Source: Bryobacterales bacterium (lineage in GTDB: Bacteria > Acidobacteriota > Terriglobia > Bryobacterales > Bryobacteraceae). From it: a stretch of 32,406 bases of DNA. Each line of letters opens with the position of its first letter. The stretch's first letter is position 1. The notes under the pieces are model-generated. The model saw only the letters and a list, made by a program, of their open reading frames with translations. It had not been told where the DNA came from and made no database searches. Shown in pieces: positions 1-6,722 of this stretch. Where the stretch lies: the NCBI GenBank assembly GCA_003170915.1, contig PMYB01000090.1, forward strand, positions 1 through 32,406, written 5' to 3'. The translations under genes were made by a program, and so were the position numbers.

Positions 1-390
1 GCCGACAAGATGTCGGACGAGAACTACAATTTCAAAGCGTCGCCCGACATTCGCACGTTCGGCGCCCTCATCGCGCACATCGCCGATTCTCAAATGCGCA
101 TGTGCGCCCAGGTCAAGGGCGAGCAGAAGACGGCCGACGCCGCATCCAAGACCGCCAAGGCCGACCTGGTGGCCGCGCTCAAGGCGTCATTCGATGAATG
201 CGATGCCGCCTGGGACAGCATCACCGACGCCAACGCCGTGGAAATGCTGGGAGGCCGCGCCCCGCGTTCCAAGCTGAGCGCATTGATCTACAACACCACC
301 CACGACAACGAGGAGTACGGCTACCTGGCCGTCTACATGCGCCTCAAGGGTGTGGTGCCGCCGTCGAGCGAACCCCGCCCGCCCATGTAG
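1..390 (+). CDS. DinB-family protein, 3' part (5' end outside window)
   Basis: The reading frame is open from base 1, so only the last 129 codons are present; DinB-like proteins are usually 150-170 residues, so about 30-40 are missing. An ATG at base 10 lies in frame but falls where the family has the conserved 'E-Y-F/Y-F' segment before the first long helix, so it is probably not the start. Visible family marks are RTFGALIAHIADSQ (a helix with a likely metal-ligand His) and a final helix reading HDNEEYGYLAVYMRLKG followed by VPPSS. DinB-like proteins are four-helix bundles that bind a divalent metal through His residues and often act as thiol-dependent enzymes or remain uncharacterised. The last helix has H-x3-E where many relatives have H-x3-H. 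Substrate unknown. Confidence 0.8.
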   Translation, partial: ADKMSDENYNFKASPDIRTFGALIAHIADSQMRMCAQVKGEQKTADAASKTAKADLVAALKASFDECDAAWDSITDANAVEMLGGRAPRSKLSALIYNTTHDNEEYGYLAVYMRLKGVVPPSSEPRPPM

Positions 391-421
391 TAGCCGGGCG
401 TGAGCCGAAGCGCTCCGGCCG

Positions 422-673
422 TTACCAGCGGCGGTCCTCTCGCTGCATAGCCTGCGAACTTGGAAAGGGGCCTTGTGCGCGCGGCCGCCGGGCGCGTATC
501 CGCCGCGCTTGATTCAGAAGTTCTCTGCGGCTGGCCAGCTCCTTCGCGGTCGGAACGTTTTCCTCCAACAGCGCGATCACTTCCGCCGAGATGGATTTCC
601 TGCGTTCACGAGCGCGCATCCGCAGGGCGTCGTACAGGTCTGGCGGAACGTTCTCGACGTACAGCGTTGGCAT
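422..673 (-). CDS. FitA/VapB-like ribbon-helix-helix antitoxin, solitary
   Basis: An 83-aa protein beginning MPTLYVENVPPDLYDALRMRA. The first ~40 residues match the ribbon-helix-helix DNA-binding fold of FitA/VapB antitoxins (strand LYVENVP, then helices with R-ARERRKSISAEVIALLEE). The tail ends in QREDR, like the toxin-wrapping C-terminus of the family, so the protein looks complete. Such antitoxins neutralise a PIN-domain RNase encoded directly downstream and repress their own operon. Here the downstream side runs into the DinB gene on the opposite strand within 32 bp and no PIN gene is visible on either side, so it appears to be an orphan. It has no strong ribosome-binding site. It could be a toxin-less remnant or could regulate another locus. 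Confidence 0.8.
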   Translation of the reverse strand: MPTLYVENVPPDLYDALRMRARERRKSISAEVIALLEENVPTAKELASRRELLNQARRIRARRPRAQGPFPSSQAMQREDRRW

Positions 674-680
674 AGAACAC

Positions 681-697
681 GTCTAGGAATAGTCTAG
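681..697 (-). promoter_or_regulatory. Possible antitoxin autoregulatory site: GTCTAG repeated at 11-bp spacing
   Basis: Just upstream of the antitoxin start, GTCTAG occurs at 681-686 and again at 692-697, one helical turn apart; each contains the palindrome CTAG. Ribbon-helix-helix antitoxins typically bind paired short sites in their own promoter, so this is a plausible operator. This is inference from position and spacing only. Confidence 0.3.
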
Positions 698-747
698 CAG
701 TGTCCTGGTAACGCGGCCGCCTGATTTGTTCCTCAGTGCTTCGGGCC

Positions 748-776
748 GCGGGGTGCCCTCTGGGCCGCCCAGCCCC
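748..776. repeat. 29-bp intergenic repeat, copy 1
   Basis: This stretch (core GGGGTGCCC..CTGGG..CGC.CAGCCCC) matches 18818-18846 in the same orientation at 26 of 29 positions. Both copies are intergenic and outside any recognisable gene. It is probably a dispersed repeat or the remnant of one; function unknown. Confidence 0.55.
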
Positions 777-794
777 TACACCGCACTCTTGTAG

Positions 795-814
795 GGGCGA
801 GGCATGCCTCGCCC
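795..814. repeat. Perfect 20-bp palindrome in the gltA 3' region
   Basis: GGGCGAGGCA is followed immediately by its exact reverse complement TGCCTCGCCC. A second small hairpin lies at 829-842 (stem CCCCG/CGGGG, loop CGGC). Both are downstream of the gltA stop codon on the minus strand, but neither is followed by a T run, so they are not a standard terminator. The palindrome resembles dispersed palindromic intergenic sequences common in environmental genomes (from memory, not searched). Confidence 0.5.
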
Positions 815-848
815 TCGCGCCGCATGCTCCCCGCGGCCGGGGAAGAAA

Positions 849-2159
849 TCACACTCCCGCCAGTTCCCGTTGCCCTCGCAGCGTGATCGGCACAAAATCG
901 CGCTTATCCTGGCCCGTGTAAATCTGGCGCGGCCGCGCGATCTTCTGTTCCGGGTCTTCCAGCATTTCCTGCCATTGCGCCAGCCACCCGACCGTGCGCG
1001 GAATCCCGAACAGCACCGTGAACTGGTCCGGCGTGAAGCCCATCGCCTGATAGATGATCCCCGAATAGAAATCCACGTTGGGGTACAACTTGCGCTTGAT
1101 GAAGTACTCGTCGGAAAGCGCGATCCGCTCCAGATCCAACGCGATGTCGATCTTGGGGTTGCGGCCCGTCACCTCGAACACCTCCTCGGCCACCCGCTTG
1201 ATGATGCGGGCCCGCGGGTCGTAGTTCTTGTAGACCCGGTGGCCGAACCCCATCAGCTTGCGCTTGCCGTATTTCACCTGCTCGACGAAGGCCGGGATGC
1301 GGTCCTTCGAGCCGATCTCGTCCAGCATGCGCAGCACCTCTTCATTGGCCCCCCCGTGCAGCGGGCCGGAGAGCGCCGCGATGGCCGCGGCCGCCGTCGC
1401 AAACGGATCGGCCTGCGAACTGCCCACCGCGCGCATCGCGCTGGTGCTGCAATTCTGCTCGTGGTCGGCGTGCAGAATGAACAGCACCTCGAGCGCGCGC
1501 GCCAGCACCGGGTTGGCTGCATACTTGGGCTCCGTCCGCCTCCATAGCATGTTCATGTAGTTCTGGGTGTAGCCCAGGTCGGGATCGGGGTAGACGTACG
1601 GCAACCCCAGCCGGTGCCGGTAGGCGTACGCCGCCAGCGTCGGCATCTTGCCGATCAACCGGATGATCTGCTTGCGGCGGCACTTGGGGTCGCCGATATT
1701 GCGCGCATCCGGATAAAACGTCGAGAGCGCCGCAACCGTGCTGATCAGCACCCCCATCGGGTGCGCGTCATGGTGAAAACCGTCCATGAACTTCTTCACG
1801 TTCTCGTGCGTCATGGCGTGGTGCATCACTTCGCAGCTCCAGTTCTCTAACTCCTCCGTCGTCGGCAATTCGCCGTGGAGCAGCAGATAAGCCACCTCCA
1901 GAAAGGTGCAGTGCTCCGCCAGTTGCTCGATCGGGTAGCCGCGGTAGCGTAGGATCCCTTTGTCGCCGTCCAAGTACGTGATGGCGCTCTGGCAGGAAGC
2001 CGTGTTCATGAAGGCCGGATCGTAGGTCATCAGGCCGAAGTCCTCCGGACCGGTCTTGATCTGGCGCAGGTCCATGGCGCGAATCGTGCCGCGGGAAATA
2101 GGGATTGAATAGGTCTGTTCTGTGCGATTATCGATGATGGTCAGCGTCTCGTTGGGCAT
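849..2159 (-). CDS. gltA: Citrate synthase (type II, hexameric class)
   Basis: Condenses oxaloacetate and acetyl-CoA to citrate, the entry step of the TCA cycle, in the cytoplasm. From the chosen start it is 436 aa, close to the E. coli enzyme. The catalytic set is complete: HADHEQN at ~230-236, His268 in GPLHGGAN, His307 in GFGHRVYKNYDPR and Asp363 in NVDFYSG, matching E. coli His264, His305 and Asp362 almost number for number. The start at 2159 was chosen because the product begins MPNETLTIIDNRTEQ as in relatives and GCAGGG lies ~9 nt upstream. In-frame ATGs at 2168 and 2213 would add 3 or 18 residues. A -10-like TGTAAT on the minus strand at 2221-2226 would make the 2213 start leaderless. 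It is divergent from the sigma factor gene; no operon partner is seen. Confidence 0.97.
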   Translation of the reverse strand: MPNETLTIIDNRTEQTYSIPISRGTIRAMDLRQIKTGPEDFGLMTYDPAFMNTASCQSAITYLDGDKGILRYRGYPIEQLAEHCTFLEVAYLLLHGELPTTEELENWSCEVMHHAMTHENVKKFMDGFHHDAHPMGVLISTVAALSTFYPDARNIGDPKCRRKQIIRLIGKMPTLAAYAYRHRLGLPYVYPDPDLGYTQNYMNMLWRRTEPKYAANPVLARALEVLFILHADHEQNCSTSAMRAVGSSQADPFATAAAAIAALSGPLHGGANEEVLRMLDEIGSKDRIPAFVEQVKYGKRKLMGFGHRVYKNYDPRARIIKRVAEEVFEVTGRNPKIDIALDLERIALSDEYFIKRKLYPNVDFYSGIIYQAMGFTPDQFTVLFGIPRTVGWLAQWQEMLEDPEQKIARPRQIYTGQDKRDFVPITLRGQRELAGV

Positions 2160-2369
2160 CGGCGGCATCCCTGCACGCAGCTTTCCACCCTTGGACGTAG
2201 TGTTTTCCCACATTTACGAGATTACAAACGGCGCACCGGGGCTTTTCACGCAAGCCACTGGGTGCCGTAACCCCATCGCACCCCACACCGTGACAATTCC
2301 CCAACCGGCCCGTCCAATCTTACAGGCAGGTGGTATGGGAGCCGGCAAGACGTTAGACTAACCTGGTTT

Positions 2370-2981
2370 ATGGCTCAGGATGCAGCCGGAGCGATAGGCG
2401 CCCGATTGAGTCCCCAGATGGATTCGCTGATTCGGGCGGCCCAGCGCGGCGACCAGGACGCCTTCGAGCAACTGGTCCGCGCTCACGACCAAAGTGTGCT
2501 TCGGCTCGCCATGAACTTGCTGCGGTCCCCGGAAGATGCGCGCGATGTCTACCAGGAAGCGTTCCTGCGGGTCTACCGGAACCTCGATTCGTTCCGGTTC
2601 GATTGCAGCTTTCATACCTGGCTGTACCGCATCGTGACCAACATCTGTCTGGATCGACTGCGCAAGCGGAAGGTCCGGAAAGAGGAGTCCGCGGTGGTGG
2701 AAACGTCGGATGGGCCCATCGACCGGATGGAAGTTTTTGAAGAGGAATCCGCGCACGCCAACCCGGAACGCGCCGTCTGGAACCGGGAGCTGAACGAGCG
2801 TATTGAGAGTGCGCTCCAGGACCTCACCCCGCGTGAGCGCATGGTTTTCGAGCTCCGGCACTACCAGGGATTGCGGTTGCGAAACATCGGTGAAATGCTG
2901 GGCACCACCGAAGAGGCCGCCAAGAACTGCCTCTTTCGGGCCACCCAGAAAATGCGTGCGGTATTGGGAGATTGCGTATGA
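2370..2981 (+). CDS. ECF-type RNA polymerase sigma factor (sigma-70 family)
   Basis: A 203-aa sigma factor with only regions 2 and 4. Sigma-2 spans ~20-95, including the region 2.2 segment DVYQEAFLRVYRNLDSF and the DNA-melting/-10 recognition stretch FHTWLYRIVTNICLDRLRKRK. Sigma-4 spans ~135-197, with LTPRERMVFELRHYQGL and the helix-turn-helix NIGEMLGTTEEAAKNCLFRA. The acidic linker (~100-125) is typical. ECF sigma factors direct polymerase to stress or envelope regulons and are held by a cognate anti-sigma factor, here encoded immediately downstream with an ATGA stop/start overlap. This is a strong sign of paired synthesis. No clear ECF-type promoter (GAAC..TC) was seen in the divergent region shared with gltA, so autoregulation is not evident. 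Confidence 0.93.
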   Translation: MAQDAAGAIGARLSPQMDSLIRAAQRGDQDAFEQLVRAHDQSVLRLAMNLLRSPEDARDVYQEAFLRVYRNLDSFRFDCSFHTWLYRIVTNICLDRLRKRKVRKEESAVVETSDGPIDRMEVFEEESAHANPERAVWNRELNERIESALQDLTPRERMVFELRHYQGLRLRNIGEMLGTTEEAAKNCLFRATQKMRAVLGDCV

Positions 2982-3901
2982 CTTGCGATTCGGTTGCCAG
3001 GCTGATTCCCCTCTATTTTTACGGCGAGTTGATGCCGGAAGAGGAAGACCGCCTGGAAGAACACCTGCACGCGTGTGCCCCCTGCACGCGCGAAATGGAG
3101 CGGCAGCGCGCCATGGCGGCGGCGCTCGACCGGCGCCACACGGAGGTTCCGCCCTTGCTCCTGGGGGCCTGCCGCGCCGATCTGCTGGCCGCCATCCAGG
3201 GCGGCGCGCCGCGCCTCTTCGAGCCCGCCAAAGGCCCTTGGACGCTGTTTCTGGAAGCCCTGGCAGCCACGCTCGCGGGGCTTAATCGTTACCGCACGCC
3301 CGTGGGCGCGGTGGCGCTCGTGGCGGTGGGCTTCTTCGCCGCGCGCTTCACCGGCGCCGGCCTGCCGGCGTCTTCGCTTTCCCCGGCCGGCGAAGTCTTC
3401 TCCACGGTCCGTTCCGTCGAGCCCGACAGCTCCGGCCGCGTGCAAATTGCCTTCGATGAAACGCGGCGGCGCGTGGTCTCCGGCGCCGCCGGCGATCGCG
3501 ACATCCAGAGGCTGCTGCTGGCCGCCGCGCGCGAGGACAATCCAGCCGTCCGCGTGGAATCCGTGGACCTGCTGAAGAGCCGTGCGGACTCCGGGGAAGT
3601 GCGCGATGCCCTGCTCAATGCCGTGGCGCGCGACTCCAACGCGGGCGTGCGGCTGAAGGCTCTGGATGGCTTGAAGCCGCTGGCGGGCGATTCCCAGGTT
3701 CGCAAAATCCTCGCTCAGGTGCTCCTGGCCGACGACAACCCCGCCGTCCGCATGCAGGTGGTCGACCTGCTGGTGTCGCACCGCGACGATTCCGTGGTCG
3801 GAGTTCTCCAGAACCTGGTGCAGAAGGAAGACAACAACTATGTGCGCCTCAAGTGCGAGAAGGCGCTGAAGGATATGAATGCGTCGATCGGGACTTTTTA
3901 G
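2978..3901 (+). CDS. Membrane anti-sigma factor with zinc-finger (ZAS) domain and HEAT repeats
   Basis: The start is ATG 2978, overlapping the sigma-factor stop as ATGA, with GGGAG 8 nt upstream; an earlier in-frame TTG at 2972 is not needed. The product is 307 aa. Residues 1-45 carry the anti-sigma zinc motif: Cys3, then His29-x3-Cys33-x2-Cys36 (HLHACAPC), in an acidic amphipathic context. One hydrophobic segment at ~107-124 (VGAVALVAVGFFAARF) probably spans the inner membrane. Residues ~165-305 form about four HEAT-like repeats (units such as NPAVRVESVDLLKSR and NAGVRLKALDGLKPL) with predicted periplasmic location. By family knowledge the ZAS domain sequesters the ECF sigma factor. The HEAT array in place of a usual sensor region is the odd part and may bind a partner in the envelope (inference). 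Confidence 0.88.
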   Translation: MTCDSVARLIPLYFYGELMPEEEDRLEEHLHACAPCTREMERQRAMAAALDRRHTEVPPLLLGACRADLLAAIQGGAPRLFEPAKGPWTLFLEALAATLAGLNRYRTPVGAVALVAVGFFAARFTGAGLPASSLSPAGEVFSTVRSVEPDSSGRVQIAFDETRRRVVSGAAGDRDIQRLLLAAAREDNPAVRVESVDLLKSRADSGEVRDALLNAVARDSNAGVRLKALDGLKPLAGDSQVRKILAQVLLADDNPAVRMQVVDLLVSHRDDSVVGVLQNLVQKEDNNYVRLKCEKALKDMNASIGTF

Positions 3902-5027
3902 CGCTCGGGTTGCTCTCGCGTTGCTGCCCCTGGTTGCTTTCGCGCAGCAGGAACTCACGCGCCAGGGCGATCTTTGGGTGCGCACGCATTACGGCGCCGG
4001 CCCCGCGGCGCCCCGTTTGCGGGTGAACGCGCATGGGCCCGTGACGCTTGAAGGCGGCGTTTCGCTCAACGTGTCCTACCAGGTGAAGCTGAGCGTGAAG
4101 ACGCGCACCGCCGCCGAGGCGCTCCGCCTCCTCGATCGATATGCCGTGCGATTGGCGCCACAGGGCGATTGGCTGGTGTTGACGGCGCCAGGCGGCCCCT
4201 TCCTGTCCGCTGTTTCCGTGAAAGCGCCGCGCTTGGCCGCTGCCGCCGTCTCCACCTCCGGCGGCGCGGTCGATGTGCGCGGCGTCGATGGCGCGCTGGT
4301 GGTCGATTCGGGCGGCGGTGAGTTGTTTGTGGACCGCGTTCGCGGCGATTGCAAGCTCTTTACCCGTGGCGGCGACGTTCGCGTCGGGCAGGTGGAGGGA
4401 TCGCTCGACTGCGCCTCTGGCGCCGGACGCATAACGGTGGGAACGGTGCGCGGAGAAGCCGTCCTCACCACCGAGGGTGGCGACATCGTGGCCACCGAAG
4501 TGGGCGGCCGGGTGCGCGCGCAAACCCGCGCCGGAGGCATCCACATTGCCAAGGCGGGCGGGGCCGTGACGGCCACTACCGGTGGAGGCCGCATCATCGT
4601 CGACTCCGCCAACGGGGTGGTCATTACCCACAACGTGGCGGGGCCCGTGCAAGTGGGCGCCGCCGCCAGTGTCGAGTGCGAATCCGGCGCCGGCGGCGTT
4701 CAGATCGGCAATATCCTGGGGAGCATGCAGGTTTCTACCATGATGGGCAGCATCCTGGCCGATCTGCTGGGCGGCAAGCCGGCCGATTCCTTCCTGGCCT
4801 CCGGCGATGGTGACATTACCGTGCTCATCCCGTCTAACGTGGGTGTGACCATCCGGGCCGAAAGCGAGATGGCCGATACCATCCGCCGGATCGTCTCCGA
4901 ATTCCCTGGAATCCCGGTGCGCAGACAGGGGGCGCAGATTGTAGCCGAGGGGCCGGTAAACGGCGGAGGACCGTTGTTGAGAATCTCCGCCACGCAAGGA
5001 ACGATATTTATCAAACGTCAGCGATAG
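3879..5027 (+). CDS. Secreted DUF4097-like beta-strand-repeat protein
   Basis: A 382-aa protein with an N-terminal signal peptide (basic MRRSGLFSAR, hydrophobic VALALLPLVAF, likely cut at AFA-QQ). The body from ~95 to 330 is a run of short Gly-rich beta units (patterns like GGAVDVRGVDG, GGDVRVGQVEG, GGDIVATEVGG), as in DUF4097/'putative adhesin' solenoids. Its start lies inside the 3' end of the anti-sigma gene, overlapping by 23 nt, with AAGGA six bases upstream, so translation is coupled. DUF4097 proteins are often encoded near ECF sigma/anti-sigma pairs, but their role is not settled. Location is likely periplasmic or cell surface. No catalytic motif is visible. It may act as the structural sensor or target of the sigma system (inference). 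Confidence 0.82.
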   Translation: MRRSGLFSARVALALLPLVAFAQQELTRQGDLWVRTHYGAGPAAPRLRVNAHGPVTLEGGVSLNVSYQVKLSVKTRTAAEALRLLDRYAVRLAPQGDWLVLTAPGGPFLSAVSVKAPRLAAAAVSTSGGAVDVRGVDGALVVDSGGGELFVDRVRGDCKLFTRGGDVRVGQVEGSLDCASGAGRITVGTVRGEAVLTTEGGDIVATEVGGRVRAQTRAGGIHIAKAGGAVTATTGGGRIIVDSANGVVITHNVAGPVQVGAAASVECESGAGGVQIGNILGSMQVSTMMGSILADLLGGKPADSFLASGDGDITVLIPSNVGVTIRAESEMADTIRRIVSEFPGIPVRRQGAQIVAEGPVNGGGPLLRISATQGTIFIKRQR

Positions 5028-5037
5028 GAGTTTCTTT

Positions 5038-5841
5038 ATGAGACTGAGTTTCGGAATTGGTATGGCATGTCTGGCGGCCGGTTTGTCCGCGCAGGTCATG
5101 GTGCCAAGAGGTGGCGCCAGCTACCTGGGAATTGGCGTGGCCGATGTCACCGCCGAGCGCGCCAAGGCCCTCAACTTGAAAGAGGTGCGCGGCGCGGAAG
5201 TGACCAACGTGGCCGAGGACAGCCCCGCCTCCAAGGCGGGCATCAAAGAAGGCGACGTCGCGCTGGAGTATGACGGGACCGCCGTTCAGGGTATCGAACA
5301 GTTCACCCGGCTGGTGCGCGAGACTCCCGTCGGCCGCCAGGTGAAGATTGTGGTATGGCGAAACGGCGCGGCGCAAACCCTGACTGCCACCGTCGAGGCG
5401 AGAAGGGGTGCGGTGATCCGGTCTGACGGCGGCGCGTGGACCCTTGACATGCCGTCGATTCGCGTGCCCATGCCCCAGATCGAGATACCGCGGTTCCAGA
5501 TGACCTGGCAGAATCCGGCCCTGGGAATCGAGGGCGAATCGCTGCGTTCGCAAGAGCAGCTCGCGGACTTCTTCGGCGTCAAGGAGGGCGTGCTGGTCAA
5601 GCTGGTGCGCAAGAATTCGGCCGCCGAGAAAGCCGGCATCAAGGCCGGCGACGTGGTCGTCAAGGTGGATGATTCCACGGTCGCCACCCCGCAGGAGATC
5701 ACCAGAACCTTGCGCGCGCTAGGGTCGAAGAAGACCTTCACGGTGAAAGTAGTACGAAACAAGAAGGAGATGCCCCTCACGGTCACCATAGAAGACAGGG
5801 GCGGCGCCATGCGCCCCGCGGATCCCGCCCTGCAGTGCTGA
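5038..5841 (+). CDS. Secreted protein with two PDZ domains, no protease domain
   Basis: A 267-aa product with a short signal peptide (MRLSFGIGMACLAAGLSAQ). PDZ1 covers ~27-115 (binding loop YLGIGV, then SPASKAGIKEGDVALEYDG). PDZ2 covers ~160-255 (ALGIEGESL, then SAAEKAGIKAGDVVVKVDD). The ~45-residue linker is Pro-rich (MPSIRVPMPQIEIPRF). It has the PDZ pair of HtrA/DegP proteins but no trypsin-like domain and no Ser-His-Asp triad, so it probably recognises peptide C-termini or partner proteins without cutting them. AGGAG lies ~7 nt before the ATG, and it follows the DUF4097 gene by 10 nt, so it is the fourth gene of the sigma operon. In envelope stress pathways PDZ domains read misfolded outer-membrane proteins; a similar role here is inference. 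Confidence 0.88.
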   Translation: MRLSFGIGMACLAAGLSAQVMVPRGGASYLGIGVADVTAERAKALNLKEVRGAEVTNVAEDSPASKAGIKEGDVALEYDGTAVQGIEQFTRLVRETPVGRQVKIVVWRNGAAQTLTATVEARRGAVIRSDGGAWTLDMPSIRVPMPQIEIPRFQMTWQNPALGIEGESLRSQEQLADFFGVKEGVLVKLVRKNSAAEKAGIKAGDVVVKVDDSTVATPQEITRTLRALGSKKTFTVKVVRNKKEMPLTVTIEDRGGAMRPADPALQC

Positions 5842-5843
5842 CA

Positions 5844-5876
5844 TAGGGGCTTGACCACAATTAGGGGCCTGACCAC
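5844..5876 (+). repeat. Two tandem 15-bp units, TAGGGGCYTGACCAC
   Basis: TAGGGGC(T/C)TGACCAC occurs at 5844-5858 and 5862-5876, an 18-bp period with one mismatch, starting 2 bp after the PDZ gene stop. It borders the region holding the IS110 remnant and could be an insertion target or transposon-end relic. Function unknown. Confidence 0.5.
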
Positions 5877-5922
5877 TCTGTCCCAAGGCGCCGGGATGCC
5901 CACTTGGGGCCCTGCGCCGCGC

Positions 5923-5940
5923 GGACAGAGCGGTCTGTCC
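5923..5940. other. Perfect hairpin GGACAGA-GCGG-TCTGTCC
   Basis: A 7-bp perfect stem with a 4-nt loop lies ~80 bp downstream of the sigma operon. The GC-rich sequence after it has no T tract, so at best it is a weak or Rho-assisted end of the operon; it may instead belong to the degraded mobile region. Confidence 0.4.
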
Positions 5941-6014
5941 CCGCGTCCGCGTGCACCGGCTGCGCCGCGTGGACGCTGGTGTCTCTTCCGAAAATCTCTT
6001 CGGGCCTGTGCTGG

Positions 6015-6722
6015 TCAGGCGGCAATCGGCTCTAAGCTGACCTTGAAACCGAGTCTTTCCAGTTTCTTGAGGTAGGTTTTCTTTAGGCCCTCCAGGTTTT
6101 GTTTCTCAAAATAGTCGGCGCCCAGTTCGCGATACTCGACGTCGCGCCGGAGCATGTGCCAGATGGCAGCGAGCATGGAGTGGGCCACTCCTACCAGGGC
6201 TCGCCCTTTGCCACGATGGAGCAACCGGCGGTACTGAGCGGCGAAGTAGCTGTTCTTGTCATGGGTGGCCGCCCAGGCGCACTGCGTCAGGCTGCCCCGC
6301 AGCCATCGGTTCCCCTTGCCGGTCTTGCCGTTCCGTTGTTTGCCCGCGGTCTTGTTATTGCCGGGAGCGATGGTCGCCCAGCGGCAAAACTGCTGCGGCG
6401 TCGGAAACGGATCCATCTCCACGCCAGTCTCGGAAAGGATCGCGGCCGCCGACAGCCGATCGATCCCTGGCACCGAGTCCAGTCGAGCCATCTGCTTGTC
6501 AAAAGGGCGCGAGTACTCCTCAATTTGCTGTTCGAAACGCTCGATCCTTCGGCACAGATCGTCGAATTGATTGAGCAGTTGTTTCAGCAAAAAAGTCTGA
6601 TGGGGTCGAAAATAGCCCTCCAGCTCCGCCACCAGTTGCGGGATCTTGGACCGCATTCGACCCAGCGCCAACTCGGCGATCTTGGTGGTGTCGGTCTCGC
6701 CCCGGATCGATTCTTCCACCAT
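6015..6722 (-). mobile_element. IS110/IS1111-type transposase fragment, 5' end deleted
   Basis: The minus-strand frame encodes about 235 residues of the C-terminal part of an IS110-family transposase. Visible marks are LALGRMRSKIPQL, a coiled segment (LCRRIERFEQQIEEY), SVPGIDRLSAAAILSE (the helix-hairpin-helix-like start of the Transposase_20 domain), DPFPTPQQFCRWA, APGNNKTAGKQRNGKTGKGNRWLR, and the tail YRELGADYFEK. The whole N-terminal DEDD (RuvC-like) catalytic half, around 150 residues or more, is missing. Homology stops at about 6722, where sequence of an unrelated gene in the opposite orientation begins; the frame stays open into it only by chance. The element cannot be active. The transposase stop (6015) is intact. 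No terminal repeats are recognisable, as usual for IS110 relatives. Confidence 0.88.

Noticed and set aside
2972..2977. TTG start for the anti-sigma factor
   Set aside because: ATG 2978 two codons later overlaps the sigma stop as ATGA and has GGGAG at good spacing.
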